A DNA stretch of 13,338 bases from Oxalobacteraceae bacterium (GCA_003132085.1 PKWO01000551.1:1-13338); one strand, 5' to 3'. Positions 1 to 7,038 are shown, numbered from the stretch's first letter. The notes: generated from the letters alone by a model not told the origin. Numbers and translations are program-made.

Positions 1-1
1 C

Positions 2-88
2 TACCGCGAGGTCAAGGTCAACATGATCGGCGGCGGTGCCGAAGAAGTGTTGACAGAACTGGCTGCGCGTCAATTGGGTTGGGTCTGA
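2..88 (+). CDS. Acyl-CoA dehydrogenase, C-terminal end only (partial)
   Basis: Only the last 28 codons and a TGA stop lie in the window; the gene begins upstream. The peptide contains VNMIGGGAEEVL and ends AARQLGWV. This is the C-terminal helix of the acyl-CoA dehydrogenase family, flavoenzymes that introduce an alpha-beta double bond into acyl-CoA thioesters. Where medium-chain enzymes carry the catalytic glutamate (an EGT motif), this one reads IGGGAEE. That suggests the base sits elsewhere, as in isovaleryl- and long-chain-type enzymes; the second dehydrogenase at 2662 has the same feature. It is 51 bases upstream of the SDR gene on the same strand, so it probably belongs to the same operon. 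The family call is fairly secure; substrate cannot be judged from this fragment. Confidence 0.8.
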   Translation, partial: YREVKVNMIGGGAEEVLTELAARQLGWV

Positions 89-125
89 ACATCGTGCCGA
101 AATGAGCGGGACGGAAGATCAATAC

Positions 126-134
126 AAAGGAGAT
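126..134 (+). promoter_or_regulatory. Ribosome binding site fixing the GTG start of the SDR gene
   Basis: AAAGGAGAT is a near-perfect Shine-Dalgarno sequence five bases before the GTG at 140. No in-frame ATG stands at this distance, so the site decides in favour of GTG as the initiation codon. Confidence 0.75.
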
Positions 135-139
135 AGACA

Positions 140-1012
140 GTGTATCGTTCAATTTTTAGCCCAGGCCTGTTTGACGGCGATCTGGTGATCGTCACCGGCG
201 GCGGCAGCGGCATCGGGCGCTGCGTCGCACATGAACTGGCGGCGCTCGGCGCCACCGTGGCTTTGGTCGGCCGGACGCCGCAAAAACTAGACACGGTGGC
301 CCGGGAAATCGAAGAAAGCGGCGGCAGCGCCCATCCGTATCCCTGCAACATTCGCGACGAAGACGCCGTGACGGCGCTGATCGCACAAATCGTTGCGGCG
401 CACGGGCCGGTGGATGCGCTGGTCAATAACGCCGGCGGCCAGTTTCCGGCGCTGCTCAAGGATATTTCGCGTAAGGGATGGGAGGCGGTGGTTCAGACGA
501 ATCTGACCGGCGGCTTCCTGATGGCGCGCGAATGCCTGAATCAGTCGATGCAAAAAACGGGCGGTGCGATCGTCAATATCGTCGCCGACATGTGGGGCGG
601 CATGCCCGGCATGGGCCATTCCGGCGCAGCGCGCGCCGGGATGGTCAACTTTACTGAAACCGCCGCGTTCGAATGGGCCAGTTACGGGGTGCGCGTCAAT
701 GCGGTGGCGCCCGGCTATGTGGCGTCGTCGGGCCTTGATGCCTATCCGCCCGAGGCGCGCGAGATCATCCTGCAAGCCGGAAATCAGGTGCCGTTGCAGC
801 GCATGGCAACCGAAGCGGAAATTTCCGCCGCCATTGTGTTCCTGCTCTCCAAGGCGGCGGCGTTCATCACCGGCGCCGTATTGCGCGTCGACGGCGGCAG
901 GCCTAACGTCCGACTCGGATTTCCGCTGGATGCGCGACGCAAGGTGCCTCCGTTCAACGGCTTCCACCTCGCCCGTCTTCCCAAAGTACTTCAGGACAAG
1001 GAGCAAGACTAA
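140..1012 (+). CDS. Short-chain dehydrogenase/reductase, PECR (trans-2-enoyl-CoA reductase) type; AtuB/AtuG-like
   Basis: A 290-residue NAD(P)-dependent SDR with a Rossmann fold. Visible motifs are the glycine-rich TGGGSGIG (19-26), NNAGG (96-100), the structural Asn in TNLTG (121) and the cofactor-loop PG at 191-192. GRTPQKL after beta-2 (Arg45) suggests NADPH preference. The usual catalytic Tyr-x3-Lys is replaced: the segment reads HSGAARAG (160-167), so Ser161 and Arg165 occupy those places. As I recall it, this motif is shared with animal peroxisomal trans-2-enoyl-CoA reductase (PECR), and resemblance runs along most of the chain (PGL near the N-terminus, CNIRDE, VNNAGGQF, FITG, VDGGR). 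Known relatives reduce enoyl-CoA esters. In Pseudomonas acu/terpene clusters, SDRs AtuB and AtuG are proposed to oxidise citronellol or citronellal, so the reaction here is open. It starts at GTG behind a strong ribosome binding site and ends in TAATG, overlapping the carboxylase start by one base, so translation is probably coupled. Confidence 0.85.
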   Translation: MYRSIFSPGLFDGDLVIVTGGGSGIGRCVAHELAALGATVALVGRTPQKLDTVAREIEESGGSAHPYPCNIRDEDAVTALIAQIVAAHGPVDALVNNAGGQFPALLKDISRKGWEAVVQTNLTGGFLMARECLNQSMQKTGGAIVNIVADMWGGMPGMGHSGAARAGMVNFTETAAFEWASYGVRVNAVAPGYVASSGLDAYPPEAREIILQAGNQVPLQRMATEAEISAAIVFLLSKAAAFITGAVLRVDGGRPNVRLGFPLDARRKVPPFNGFHLARLPKVLQDKEQD

Positions 1013-2631
1013 TGCCGCAGATAGAATCGCGCATCATCCCCCAAAGCGACATGTTCCAACAGAACCGTGCGGCGCTGTTGGTTCAGGTCGAGCAGTTGCG
1101 CGCGCTGGAACAGCGCACCCGGGAGAAATCGGAAGCATCGCGCCCCCGCTTTGAAAAGAGGGGGCAGCTTTTGCCGCGCGACCGGCTGGGCAGATTGCTC
1201 GATCCGGGCGCGCCATATCTGGAATTATCCACGTTGGCGGGATTTTGCCTCGACCAGCCCGACCCGGCGAAGTCCATTCCGGGAGGCGGCATCGTGGCCG
1301 GCATCGGCTATGTGAGTAACGTTCGCGTGATGATCGTGGTCGACGACGCGGGTATCGATGCCGGCGCGGTGCAGGCAATGAGCATCGAGAAATTTCAGCG
1401 TGCACAAATGATTGCGCTGGAACAGAAGCTGCCGTTTATCCATCTGGTGGAGAGCGCCGGCGCCAATCTTCTTAACTACCGGGTGGAAACCTTCATTCTC
1501 GGCGGCAGCGGCTTCTACTGGTTGGCGCGGCTTTCCGCTGCCGGCCTGCCGGTAATTACCGTGGTGCATGGCTCCAGCACCGCGGGCGGCGCATACATGC
1601 CGGGGCTGTCCGATTATGTGGTGATGGTGCGCGACCGCGCCAAGGCGTTTCTGGCGGGGCCGCCGTTGCTGATGGCCGCGACCGGCGAAGTAGCCACCGA
1701 GGAAGAACTGGGCGGCGCGGAAATGCACGCCACCACTTCGGGGCTGACCGAATACCTGGCGGAAGATGACGCCGATGCGTTGCGCATTGCACGCGACGTG
1801 GTGGCGGCGCTCGACTGGGACCGCGAACTGCCGACCATCGCCGGCAGCTTCGCACCGCCGCGTTACGACGTCGGCGAATTGCTTGGCATCGCCTCGACCG
1901 ACCACAAGAAACCGCTCGATATGCGCGAGGTGATTGCGCGCATCGTGGACGGCTCGGATTTCCTCGAATTTAAGCCGGGCTACGGCCCTGCCACCCTGAC
2001 CGGGCACGCGGCAGTATGCGGCATGCACGTCGGAATCATCACCAATAACGGGCCGCTCGATCCGGCCGGGGCGACCAAAGCGACGCATTTCATCCAAGTC
2101 TGCTGCCAGTCCAATACCCCATTGTTGTATCTGCAGAACACCACCGGCTTCATCGTCGGCAAGGCCTCCGAACAGGCCGGCATGATCAAGCATGGCTCGA
2201 AGATGATCCAGGCGATGTCCAACGCCAACGTGCCGCGCATTACGCTGCATTGCGGCGCCTCGTTCGGCGCCGGCAACTATGGCATGTCCGGGCGCGGCTT
2301 TTTCCCGGATTTCTGCTTCAGTTGGCCGAATGCGAAGACCGCGGTGATGGGGCCGGAGCAGGCCGCCAATACCATGGCAATCGTGATGGAAGGAAGCATG
2401 CGCCGCAAGGGGCTGGAAGTCGATAAAAGCGCCATCGACGGCATGCGCATGATGGTGATCGATACCTTCGAGAAGCAAACCAGCGCATCGCACATTTCGG
2501 CACGCCTGCTCGACGATGGCGTGATCGATCCGCGCGATACGCGCAAGGTGCTGGGTTTCGTGCTATCGATTTGTGATGAAAGTCGCCGGCGCAAGCTGCA
2601 TCCAGTCCAATTCGCCGTAGGCCGCCCGTAG
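1012..2631 (+). CDS. atuC: Acyl-CoA carboxylase beta (carboxyltransferase) subunit, geranyl-CoA carboxylase type (AtuC-like)
   Basis: At 539 residues this matches the usual size of methylcrotonyl- and geranyl-CoA carboxylase beta subunits. It would transfer CO2 from carboxybiotin on the alpha subunit to the gamma carbon of an alpha,beta-unsaturated acyl-CoA, in a cytosolic alpha6-beta6 complex. Two crotonase-like carboxyltransferase halves are visible. The N-terminal half carries GSSTAGGAYMPGLSD (187-201), FLAGPPLL (213-220) and ATGE-EELGGAE (223-237). The C-terminal half carries NNGPLDPAGATKATHF (345-360), GASFGAGNYGMSGRGF (415-430) and MGPEQAANTM (446-455). The GAGNYGMSGR form belongs to the MCC/GCC lineage rather than propionyl-CoA carboxylase. 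Gly164 stands where I place a Phe (HFGR) in MCC beta, which favours a larger substrate such as geranyl-CoA. The start is supported by AAGGAG at 998-1003. A neighbouring alpha subunit lies two genes downstream. MCC for leucine breakdown remains the main alternative. Confidence 0.82.
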   Translation: MPQIESRIIPQSDMFQQNRAALLVQVEQLRALEQRTREKSEASRPRFEKRGQLLPRDRLGRLLDPGAPYLELSTLAGFCLDQPDPAKSIPGGGIVAGIGYVSNVRVMIVVDDAGIDAGAVQAMSIEKFQRAQMIALEQKLPFIHLVESAGANLLNYRVETFILGGSGFYWLARLSAAGLPVITVVHGSSTAGGAYMPGLSDYVVMVRDRAKAFLAGPPLLMAATGEVATEEELGGAEMHATTSGLTEYLAEDDADALRIARDVVAALDWDRELPTIAGSFAPPRYDVGELLGIASTDHKKPLDMREVIARIVDGSDFLEFKPGYGPATLTGHAAVCGMHVGIITNNGPLDPAGATKATHFIQVCCQSNTPLLYLQNTTGFIVGKASEQAGMIKHGSKMIQAMSNANVPRITLHCGASFGAGNYGMSGRGFFPDFCFSWPNAKTAVMGPEQAANTMAIVMEGSMRRKGLEVDKSAIDGMRMMVIDTFEKQTSASHISARLLDDGVIDPRDTRKVLGFVLSICDESRRRKLHPVQFAVGRP

Positions 2632-2661
2632 TTCCCAGTACTCAAATATCAGGAGACCGCC

Positions 2662-3822
2662 ATGCAATTAACCCATGAACACAACGAACTGCAACGAAAT
2701 GTAAAACGCTTCATCGACAAGGAGATAAATCCCTTTGTCGACGAATGGGAAGAGGCCGAAATTTTTCCCGCCAAGGAATTATTCAAGAAAATGGGCGATC
2801 AGGGTTTTCTCGGCGTCTCCAAGCCGGTTGAGTATGGCGGCCTTGGGCTGGATTATTCGTACTCCTTGGCGATGGCGGAGGCGCTCGGCGATATCCGATG
2901 CGGCGGTGTGCCGATGGCGATCGGCGTGCAAACCGACATGGCGACGCCGGCGTTGGCCCGCTTCGGCTCGCATGAATTGCGCAAGGAGTTTCTGGCCCCG
3001 GCCATCAGCGGCGACGCGGTGGCCTGCGTCGGCGTTTCCGAGGCAGGCGCCGGATCCGATGTCGCAGCGATCAAGACCACGGCGCGCAAGGATGGCGACG
3101 ATTATGTGATCAATGGCAGCAAGATGTGGATCACCAATAGCCTTCAAGCGGACTGGATCTGCCTGCTGGCCAATACCTCGGACGATTCGCGGTATAGGAA
3201 CAAGTCGCTCATCATTGTGCCGATGAAGACAAAAGGCGTGTCGATCGCGAAGAAAATCAAGAAGATCGGCATGAATTCCTCGGATACCGGATTGCTGTAT
3301 TTCGACGACGTTCGCGTGCCGCAACGCAACCGCATCGGCGAAGAAGGCCAGGGCTTTATGTACCAGATGCTGCAATTCCAGGAAGAGCGCATGTGGGGCG
3401 CCGCCAACGCAACCCAGGGAATGATGAACTGCATCGACATGACCATCGACTATGCGCGTGAACGCAAGGTATTCGACATGCGGCTGATCGATAACCAGTG
3501 GGTGCATTTCAAGCTGGCCGAACTCAAGACGGAGGTCGAATGCCTGCGGGCGCTGGTCAATCGCGCTTGCGAGTTATACATCGCCGGTCAGGATGTCACC
3601 GAGCTGGCGTCCATGGCCAAGCTCAAGGCGGGCCGTCTGGCGCGCACCGTTCCCGACACCTGTTTGCAGTTTTGGGGCGGGATGGGCTATACCTGGGAAA
3701 ATCCGGTATCGCGCTTTTTCCGCGATGGCCGGCTGACATCGATCGGCGGCGGCGCGGACGAGGTGATGCTGGGCATCATCTGCAAATACATGAACATCTT
3801 GCCGGGCAAGAAGAATGTTTGA
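2662..3822 (+). CDS. atuD: Acyl-CoA dehydrogenase, citronellyl-CoA dehydrogenase type (AtuD-like)
   Basis: A 386-residue FAD-dependent acyl-CoA dehydrogenase of normal length, expected to desaturate a branched acyl-CoA and pass electrons to electron-transfer flavoprotein. Family signatures: EYGGLGLDYSY (57-67), the flavin-binding CVGVSEAGAGSD (122-133), NGSKMWITN (151-159), DDVRVP-NRIGEEGQGF (215-232) and the C-terminal GGMGYT-RFFRDGR (339-357). The medium-chain catalytic Glu position reads IGGGADEV (361-368), so Gly replaces Glu; instead Glu242 precedes Arg243 in helix G (QEERMWGAA), the arrangement of isovaleryl- and long-chain dehydrogenases. This suits a beta-branched chain. It is 30 bases after the beta-subunit gene, with AGGAG at 2651-2655 six bases before ATG. 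Its place between carboxylase beta and alpha genes matches AtuD in Pseudomonas, whose product oxidises citronellyl-CoA to geranyl-CoA. Family is certain; substrate is inferred from context and remembered similarity. Confidence 0.85.
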   Translation: MQLTHEHNELQRNVKRFIDKEINPFVDEWEEAEIFPAKELFKKMGDQGFLGVSKPVEYGGLGLDYSYSLAMAEALGDIRCGGVPMAIGVQTDMATPALARFGSHELRKEFLAPAISGDAVACVGVSEAGAGSDVAAIKTTARKDGDDYVINGSKMWITNSLQADWICLLANTSDDSRYRNKSLIIVPMKTKGVSIAKKIKKIGMNSSDTGLLYFDDVRVPQRNRIGEEGQGFMYQMLQFQEERMWGAANATQGMMNCIDMTIDYARERKVFDMRLIDNQWVHFKLAELKTEVECLRALVNRACELYIAGQDVTELASMAKLKAGRLARTVPDTCLQFWGGMGYTWENPVSRFFRDGRLTSIGGGADEVMLGIICKYMNILPGKKNV

Positions 3823-3883
3823 GTTTTCCCATTCACGCGGCAAGCAGCGCTTGCCGCGTTTCGACCCACCACGTGATCTTCCT

Positions 3884-5890
3884 ATGACAGCCAAGCGCTT
3901 TAAGTCAGTACTCATTGCCAACCGCGGCGAAGTTGCGTTGCGCATCATGCGCAGCGCGCATGATCTTGGTTTTCGGACCGTCGCCGTCTATTCCGACGCC
4001 GATAAAGGCGCCCCGCACACGCGGGCGGCCGATCTGGCAGTCAACATCGGCGCCCCGCAGCCATCCGAGTCTTATTTGAATATCCAGTCGCTGATTGATG
4101 CCGCCAAGCAGGCCGGTGCCGATGCGGTGCATCCCGGTTACGGCTTCCTGGCTGAGAACGCCGACTTTGCGCAGGCTTGTGCCGATGCCGGGCTGATCTT
4201 TATCGGCCCGCCTGCCGCCGCCATTCTTGCGATGGGCAACAAGGCCGGCGCCAAGCGCTTGATGGCCGATGCCGGCGTGCCTTGCGTGCCTGGTTATCAG
4301 GGCGAGGATCAGTCCGATGCACGCATGCGGGAAGAAGCCGCGATCATCGGTTATCCGGTCATGATCAAGGCCGCGGCCGGCGGCGGCGGCCGTGGCATGC
4401 GAAGAGTCGATCACGCCGACGGCTTTTTGACGGCCTTGCGTTCCGCGCGGTCAGAGGCCGAAAATGCTTTCGGCAACGGCGAACTGATTCTGGAAAAGGC
4501 GATAATCGAACCGCGCCACATCGAGATCCAGGTGTTCGCCGACACGCGCGGCAATGTTGTGCATCTCGGCGAGCGTGACTGCTCGGTGCAGCGGCGGCAT
4601 CAAAAGGTGATCGAGGAATCGCCGTCGCCGGCGGTGACCCCGGCATTGCATGCACGCATGGGCGAGGTCTCGATTGCGGCAGCGAAAGCGATCGGCTATC
4701 TGGGGGCCGGGACGCTCGAATTTCTGCTTGACCGCGACGGTAATTTCTATTTCATGGAGATGAATACGCGTTTGCAGGTCGAACACGCGGTGACGGAAGC
4801 AGTGGCCGGCGTCGATCTGGTCGAGTGGCAGCTGCTTGTCGCACAAGGCGGCGCGTTGCCGCTGACGCAGGCGCAGATCGATGCGCGCCTTGCAGTCGGC
4901 GGACACGCGATCGAGGTGCGCTTATGCGCCGAAGATCCGCAGCAGAATTTTTTGCCGCAGAGCGGCGTCGTCGTGTACTGGCAGGCGCCATCGGCGGTGC
5001 GCTGCGATCATGCGCTGGAAAGCGGTTTTACGATATCCCCTTATTACGATTCGATGGTGGCCAAGATCGTCGCGCATGGCCGCAATCGTGCCGACGCGCT
5101 GCGCCGGCTGGAACATGGGTTGGATGAATGCGTGCTGCTCGGCGTGAAAAGCAACCGGCATTTTCTCTCGCGTTGCATTACGCATCCGGAATTCGTGGCC
5201 GGGCATGCGACGACCGCTTTTATCGACGCCTATTTGCCGGCGGCCGAGCGGGCTGCGGTTTCGTGCGGCGCGGCCATGCGCAACGTGGCTGCTGCGTTGC
5301 TGGCGTTTCATCGGGCCGGCAATGAGCCGGTGCGGTATCCGGCTGAATTGCGCGGATGGTCGAGCAGCTATGCATATCCGCAGCTTTGCCGATTCGTGCT
5401 GGATGGCGAAGCGGCCGAATTGTGGGTAACCACGCACGAGGGGGGGCGGTGGCAGATCGGCCGGGGAGGGGCAAACGTCGAGGCAAACGTCGAGGCAAGC
5501 GCTTCCTCTTCCGGCGCGAACAACGTTACTTTCGACATCGGCGGCCGCGCCTGCCGGCTGTCTTACGCGGTCGTAGGGGCAAGCTCATACTTCGTGCTGG
5601 ATGGAATCGAACACGTTCTAACGGATACCACTTATGTTCCCGCCGCCAGTGATAGCAGCGGTGCCGCAAGCGGGCGCATCATTGCGCCGATGAACGGCCT
5701 GGTGGTTGCGCTCCACGTACGGCAGGGCGACATGGCAACGACCGGGCAGGTGCTGTTGGTGATTGAAGCGATGAAGATGGAACACAGCATCATTGCGCCG
5801 CTCGATGGCCAAGTCACAAGCCTGCTGGCTTGCATCGGGGATCAGGTCGCGCCCGGTCAGGTGCTTGCGGAAATCTCGCTGGTCGAATAG
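3884..5890 (+). CDS. atuF: Acyl-CoA carboxylase alpha (biotin carboxylase + biotin carrier) subunit, geranyl-CoA carboxylase type (AtuF-like)
   Basis: A 668-residue protein that carboxylates its own biotin with ATP and bicarbonate and delivers CO2 to the beta subunit. Order of domains: biotin carboxylase N-domain (VLIANRGE at 9-16, HPGYGFLAEN at 83-92), ATP-grasp with the AAAGGGGRGM loop (163-172) and EMNTRLQVEH (292-301), biotin carboxylase C-domain to about 445, a BT-like linker, and a biotinyl domain ending the protein with EAMKMEHS (628-635; biotinylated Lys631). The ATG at 3884 is preferred because MTAKRFKSVLIANRGE gives the normal family N-terminus and AtuF-like length. An in-frame ATG at 3815 would add 23 unusual residues and overlap the dehydrogenase gene by 8 bases. 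Neither start has a strong Shine-Dalgarno sequence, so coupling to the upstream gene is likely and the start is uncertain. A 12-base tandem duplication lies in the linker near 5471-5494. Confidence 0.83.
   Translation: MTAKRFKSVLIANRGEVALRIMRSAHDLGFRTVAVYSDADKGAPHTRAADLAVNIGAPQPSESYLNIQSLIDAAKQAGADAVHPGYGFLAENADFAQACADAGLIFIGPPAAAILAMGNKAGAKRLMADAGVPCVPGYQGEDQSDARMREEAAIIGYPVMIKAAAGGGGRGMRRVDHADGFLTALRSARSEAENAFGNGELILEKAIIEPRHIEIQVFADTRGNVVHLGERDCSVQRRHQKVIEESPSPAVTPALHARMGEVSIAAAKAIGYLGAGTLEFLLDRDGNFYFMEMNTRLQVEHAVTEAVAGVDLVEWQLLVAQGGALPLTQAQIDARLAVGGHAIEVRLCAEDPQQNFLPQSGVVVYWQAPSAVRCDHALESGFTISPYYDSMVAKIVAHGRNRADALRRLEHGLDECVLLGVKSNRHFLSRCITHPEFVAGHATTAFIDAYLPAAERAAVSCGAAMRNVAAALLAFHRAGNEPVRYPAELRGWSSSYAYPQLCRFVLDGEAAELWVTTHEGGRWQIGRGGANVEANVEASASSSGANNVTFDIGGRACRLSYAVVGASSYFVLDGIEHVLTDTTYVPAASDSSGAASGRIIAPMNGLVVALHVRQGDMATTGQVLLVIEAMKMEHSIIAPLDGQVTSLLACIGDQVAPGQVLAEISLVE
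5471..5494 (+). repeat. Two tandem copies of a 12-base unit inside the alpha-subunit gene
   Basis: GCAAACGTCGAG occurs twice in direct succession, followed by a partial copy (GCAAGC). It encodes repeated ANVE in the linker ahead of the biotinyl domain, keeps frame, and looks like replication slippage in a tolerant region. Confidence 0.75.
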
Positions 5891-5909
5891 CGTCCGGCTG
5901 GCATAAGTT

Positions 5910-5923
5910 CGCGGTGCTCCGCG
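5910..5923. terminator. Short hairpin between convergent genes, possible weak bidirectional terminator
   Basis: CGCGG-TGCT-CCGCG forms a perfect 5-bp GC stem with a 4-base loop in the 34 bases separating the carboxylase alpha stop from the TetR-family stop. There is no T-run on either side, so classic Rho-independent termination is not supported. Confidence 0.3.
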
Positions 5924-5924
5924 C

Positions 5925-6572
5925 CTAGTCCGACAGGAAAAATTCAACTGTTTGATCGGCCAGTTGGTCGATCGACAGTCCCTTGCCAGGCTTATACCAT
6001 TGTGCGCTGTAGTTGATTGCGCCCAGCAGCAGCAGACGCACCACGGCGCCGTCGTTGCGGATCAGATTGACGTGCTTGAGCTGGCTTAATATTTGTTGCC
6101 ACAGCCGGTCGTAGCGGTCTTTCAAGTCGATGATGTGCGCTTGCAGATCAGGGCTCAAAGAGCGCCACTCGTAGAGCAGTACAGGGATGAAATCGTGTCC
6201 TTCGGCCAATACCGTCTCAAGATGAGAGCGCACCAACACGCGGAATTTTTCGCGCGGGGGCAACTCGCTTGCCATAATCCTTTCGGTGGCGTCCAGTCCC
6301 GCTACCAGCCCTTCTTCCATCACCGAGGCGAGAATTTCTTGCTTGCTCTTGAAATGATAAAACGGGCTGCCGGAGCGCATGCCGACGGCATCGGCGATAT
6401 CGCGAATGGTGGTGCCGTCGAAACCCTTCTCGCGAAACAGCCGGGCCGATACGCGGATCAGGTCGGCGCGCCGATTGCCGTCGGCATCGGCAACCGTGGC
6501 GAGCGGACGATTGCGCAATGCCGGTCTAGGAACTTTCGGCGTCGGAATGGCGGTTTTAGGTGATGAGGACAT
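5925..6572 (-). CDS. TetR/AcrR-family transcriptional regulator
   Basis: A 215-residue protein with an N-terminal TetR-type DNA-binding domain. The motif LFREKGFDGTTIRDIADAVG (45-64) followed by SPFYHFKSKQEIL (69-81) is the standard helix-turn-helix with its recognition helix and the YxHFxxK signature. The all-helical remainder (about 85-215) would be the ligand-binding and dimer domain; FIPVLLYEWRSL (128-139) resembles regulators of acyl-CoA catabolism. The first 30 residues are proline-rich and probably disordered. The gene converges on the carboxylase alpha gene with 34 bases between stops, so it may repress the cluster in response to an acyl-CoA, as AtuR does in Pseudomonas or FadP/LiuQ-type TetR proteins do in betaproteobacteria. 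That role is inference. The ATG at 6572 has no clear ribosome binding site and a TATAAT-like box very close by. Confidence 0.87.
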   Translation of the reverse strand: MSSSPKTAIPTPKVPRPALRNRPLATVADADGNRRADLIRVSARLFREKGFDGTTIRDIADAVGMRSGSPFYHFKSKQEILASVMEEGLVAGLDATERIMASELPPREKFRVLVRSHLETVLAEGHDFIPVLLYEWRSLSPDLQAHIIDLKDRYDRLWQQILSQLKHVNLIRNDGAVVRLLLLGAINYSAQWYKPGKGLSIDQLADQTVEFFLSD

Positions 6573-6731
6573 GGCTGGCGCTTATTATAATGCCAACTTC
6601 GGGCGTTACGGCGGAAGGCAAGCGAAAAAGCCCGACTGATCCGACTGATAGCTGAGAGTGCTGTGGGGAAATACGAACTTGCGATGAAGTGTTGCGCATC
6701 GCGGACCGAGGGCGATCAATGCGGAAGACGT
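6573..6731. other. Intergenic stretch between TetR gene and the two-gene minus-strand unit
   Basis: 159 bases without a gene. Visible features are a 9-base tandem repeat CCGACTGAT at 6632-6640 and 6641-6649, and an inverted repeat GCGATG/CATCGC (6681-6686 and 6697-6702, 10-base loop). The latter lies just downstream of the 94-residue gene and could help end its transcript, but no T-run follows it. Confidence 0.5.
6584..6589 (-). promoter_or_regulatory. Candidate -10 box for the TetR-family gene
   Basis: Read on the minus strand the bases are TATAAT, a perfect sigma-70 -10 box ending about 11 bases before the ATG. Transcription would start almost at the start codon, and no Shine-Dalgarno sequence is visible, so the mRNA may be leaderless or nearly so. 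No good -35 stands 17 bases away. The overlapping TATAAT on the plus strand (6586-6591) makes the call ambiguous. Confidence 0.35.
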
Positions 6732-7016
6732 TCAGCCTGCCGTTTTCAGTCGTTTTATTACGCCGCTTTTCCGGAGGACATCGCCCCACGACTCAATGCG
6801 GTATACCGTCCCAAGCTTATAAATCTGGACGCCGAACTGCTGGTGCAGTTGTTCGATGTCATCGTCTATCGTCTCCGGATCAAGGCTGGTCAGATCTGCG
6901 ATGGCCGACGGGGTAGGGCGTTCCAGCAAGTCGATCGCCGATAATAGTACAAACAAGCGCCGCACGTCGCCATACGGGTATTGCAACACGCCAAATTCAT
7001 TCTTGTCGAATGTCAT
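6732..7016 (-). CDS. Small winged-helix DNA-binding protein (putative)
   Basis: A 94-residue protein I cannot name. The central part resembles the winged helix-turn-helix found at the N-terminus of DeoR/WYL-type and HTH_11 regulators: a first helix GDVRRLFVLLSAIDLLER (16-33), then TPSAIADLTSLDPETIDDDIEQL (35-57) as the turn and recognition helix, then QQFGVQIYKLGTVYRI (59-74) as the beta-wing. No effector domain follows, so it would be a bare DNA-binding module. The ATG at 7016 is chosen because it lies 22 bases after the stop of the upstream gene and has AGGG seven bases before it; an earlier in-frame ATG at 7106 would lie inside that gene. Close spacing suggests both are co-transcribed. Function unknown; it might regulate its own operon or assist the 223-residue partner. 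Confidence 0.72.
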   Translation of the reverse strand: MTFDKNEFGVLQYPYGDVRRLFVLLSAIDLLERPTPSAIADLTSLDPETIDDDIEQLHQQFGVQIYKLGTVYRIESWGDVLRKSGVIKRLKTAG

Positions 7017-7038
7017 CAGATTGCCCTGTTTAGGAAAC

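Noticed and set aside
1225..2493. Long minus-strand open frame of 422 codons opposite the carboxylase beta gene
   Set aside because: It is a shadow of a strongly conserved gene in GC-rich DNA; its translation is rich in His, Arg and Ala without recognisable domains, and it has no promoter or ribosome binding site.
3815..3883. Upstream ATG for the carboxylase alpha subunit
   Set aside because: It adds 23 residues (rich in Arg and Pro) not typical of biotin carboxylase N-termini. The 3884 start gives the usual short lead into VLIANRGE. Left open as an alternative because neither start has a good ribosome binding site.
2..5890. Leucine/isovalerate (liu) catabolic operon
   Set aside because: The order dehydrogenase, carboxylase beta, hydratase, carboxylase alpha expected for liu is not met; an SDR and an AtuD-like dehydrogenase occupy the cluster instead. 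Not fully excluded, so kept as the alternative in the gene entries.
6681..6702. Hairpin downstream of the 94-residue gene as a Rho-independent terminator
   Set aside because: Only a 6-bp stem with a 10-base loop and no T-run on the minus strand.
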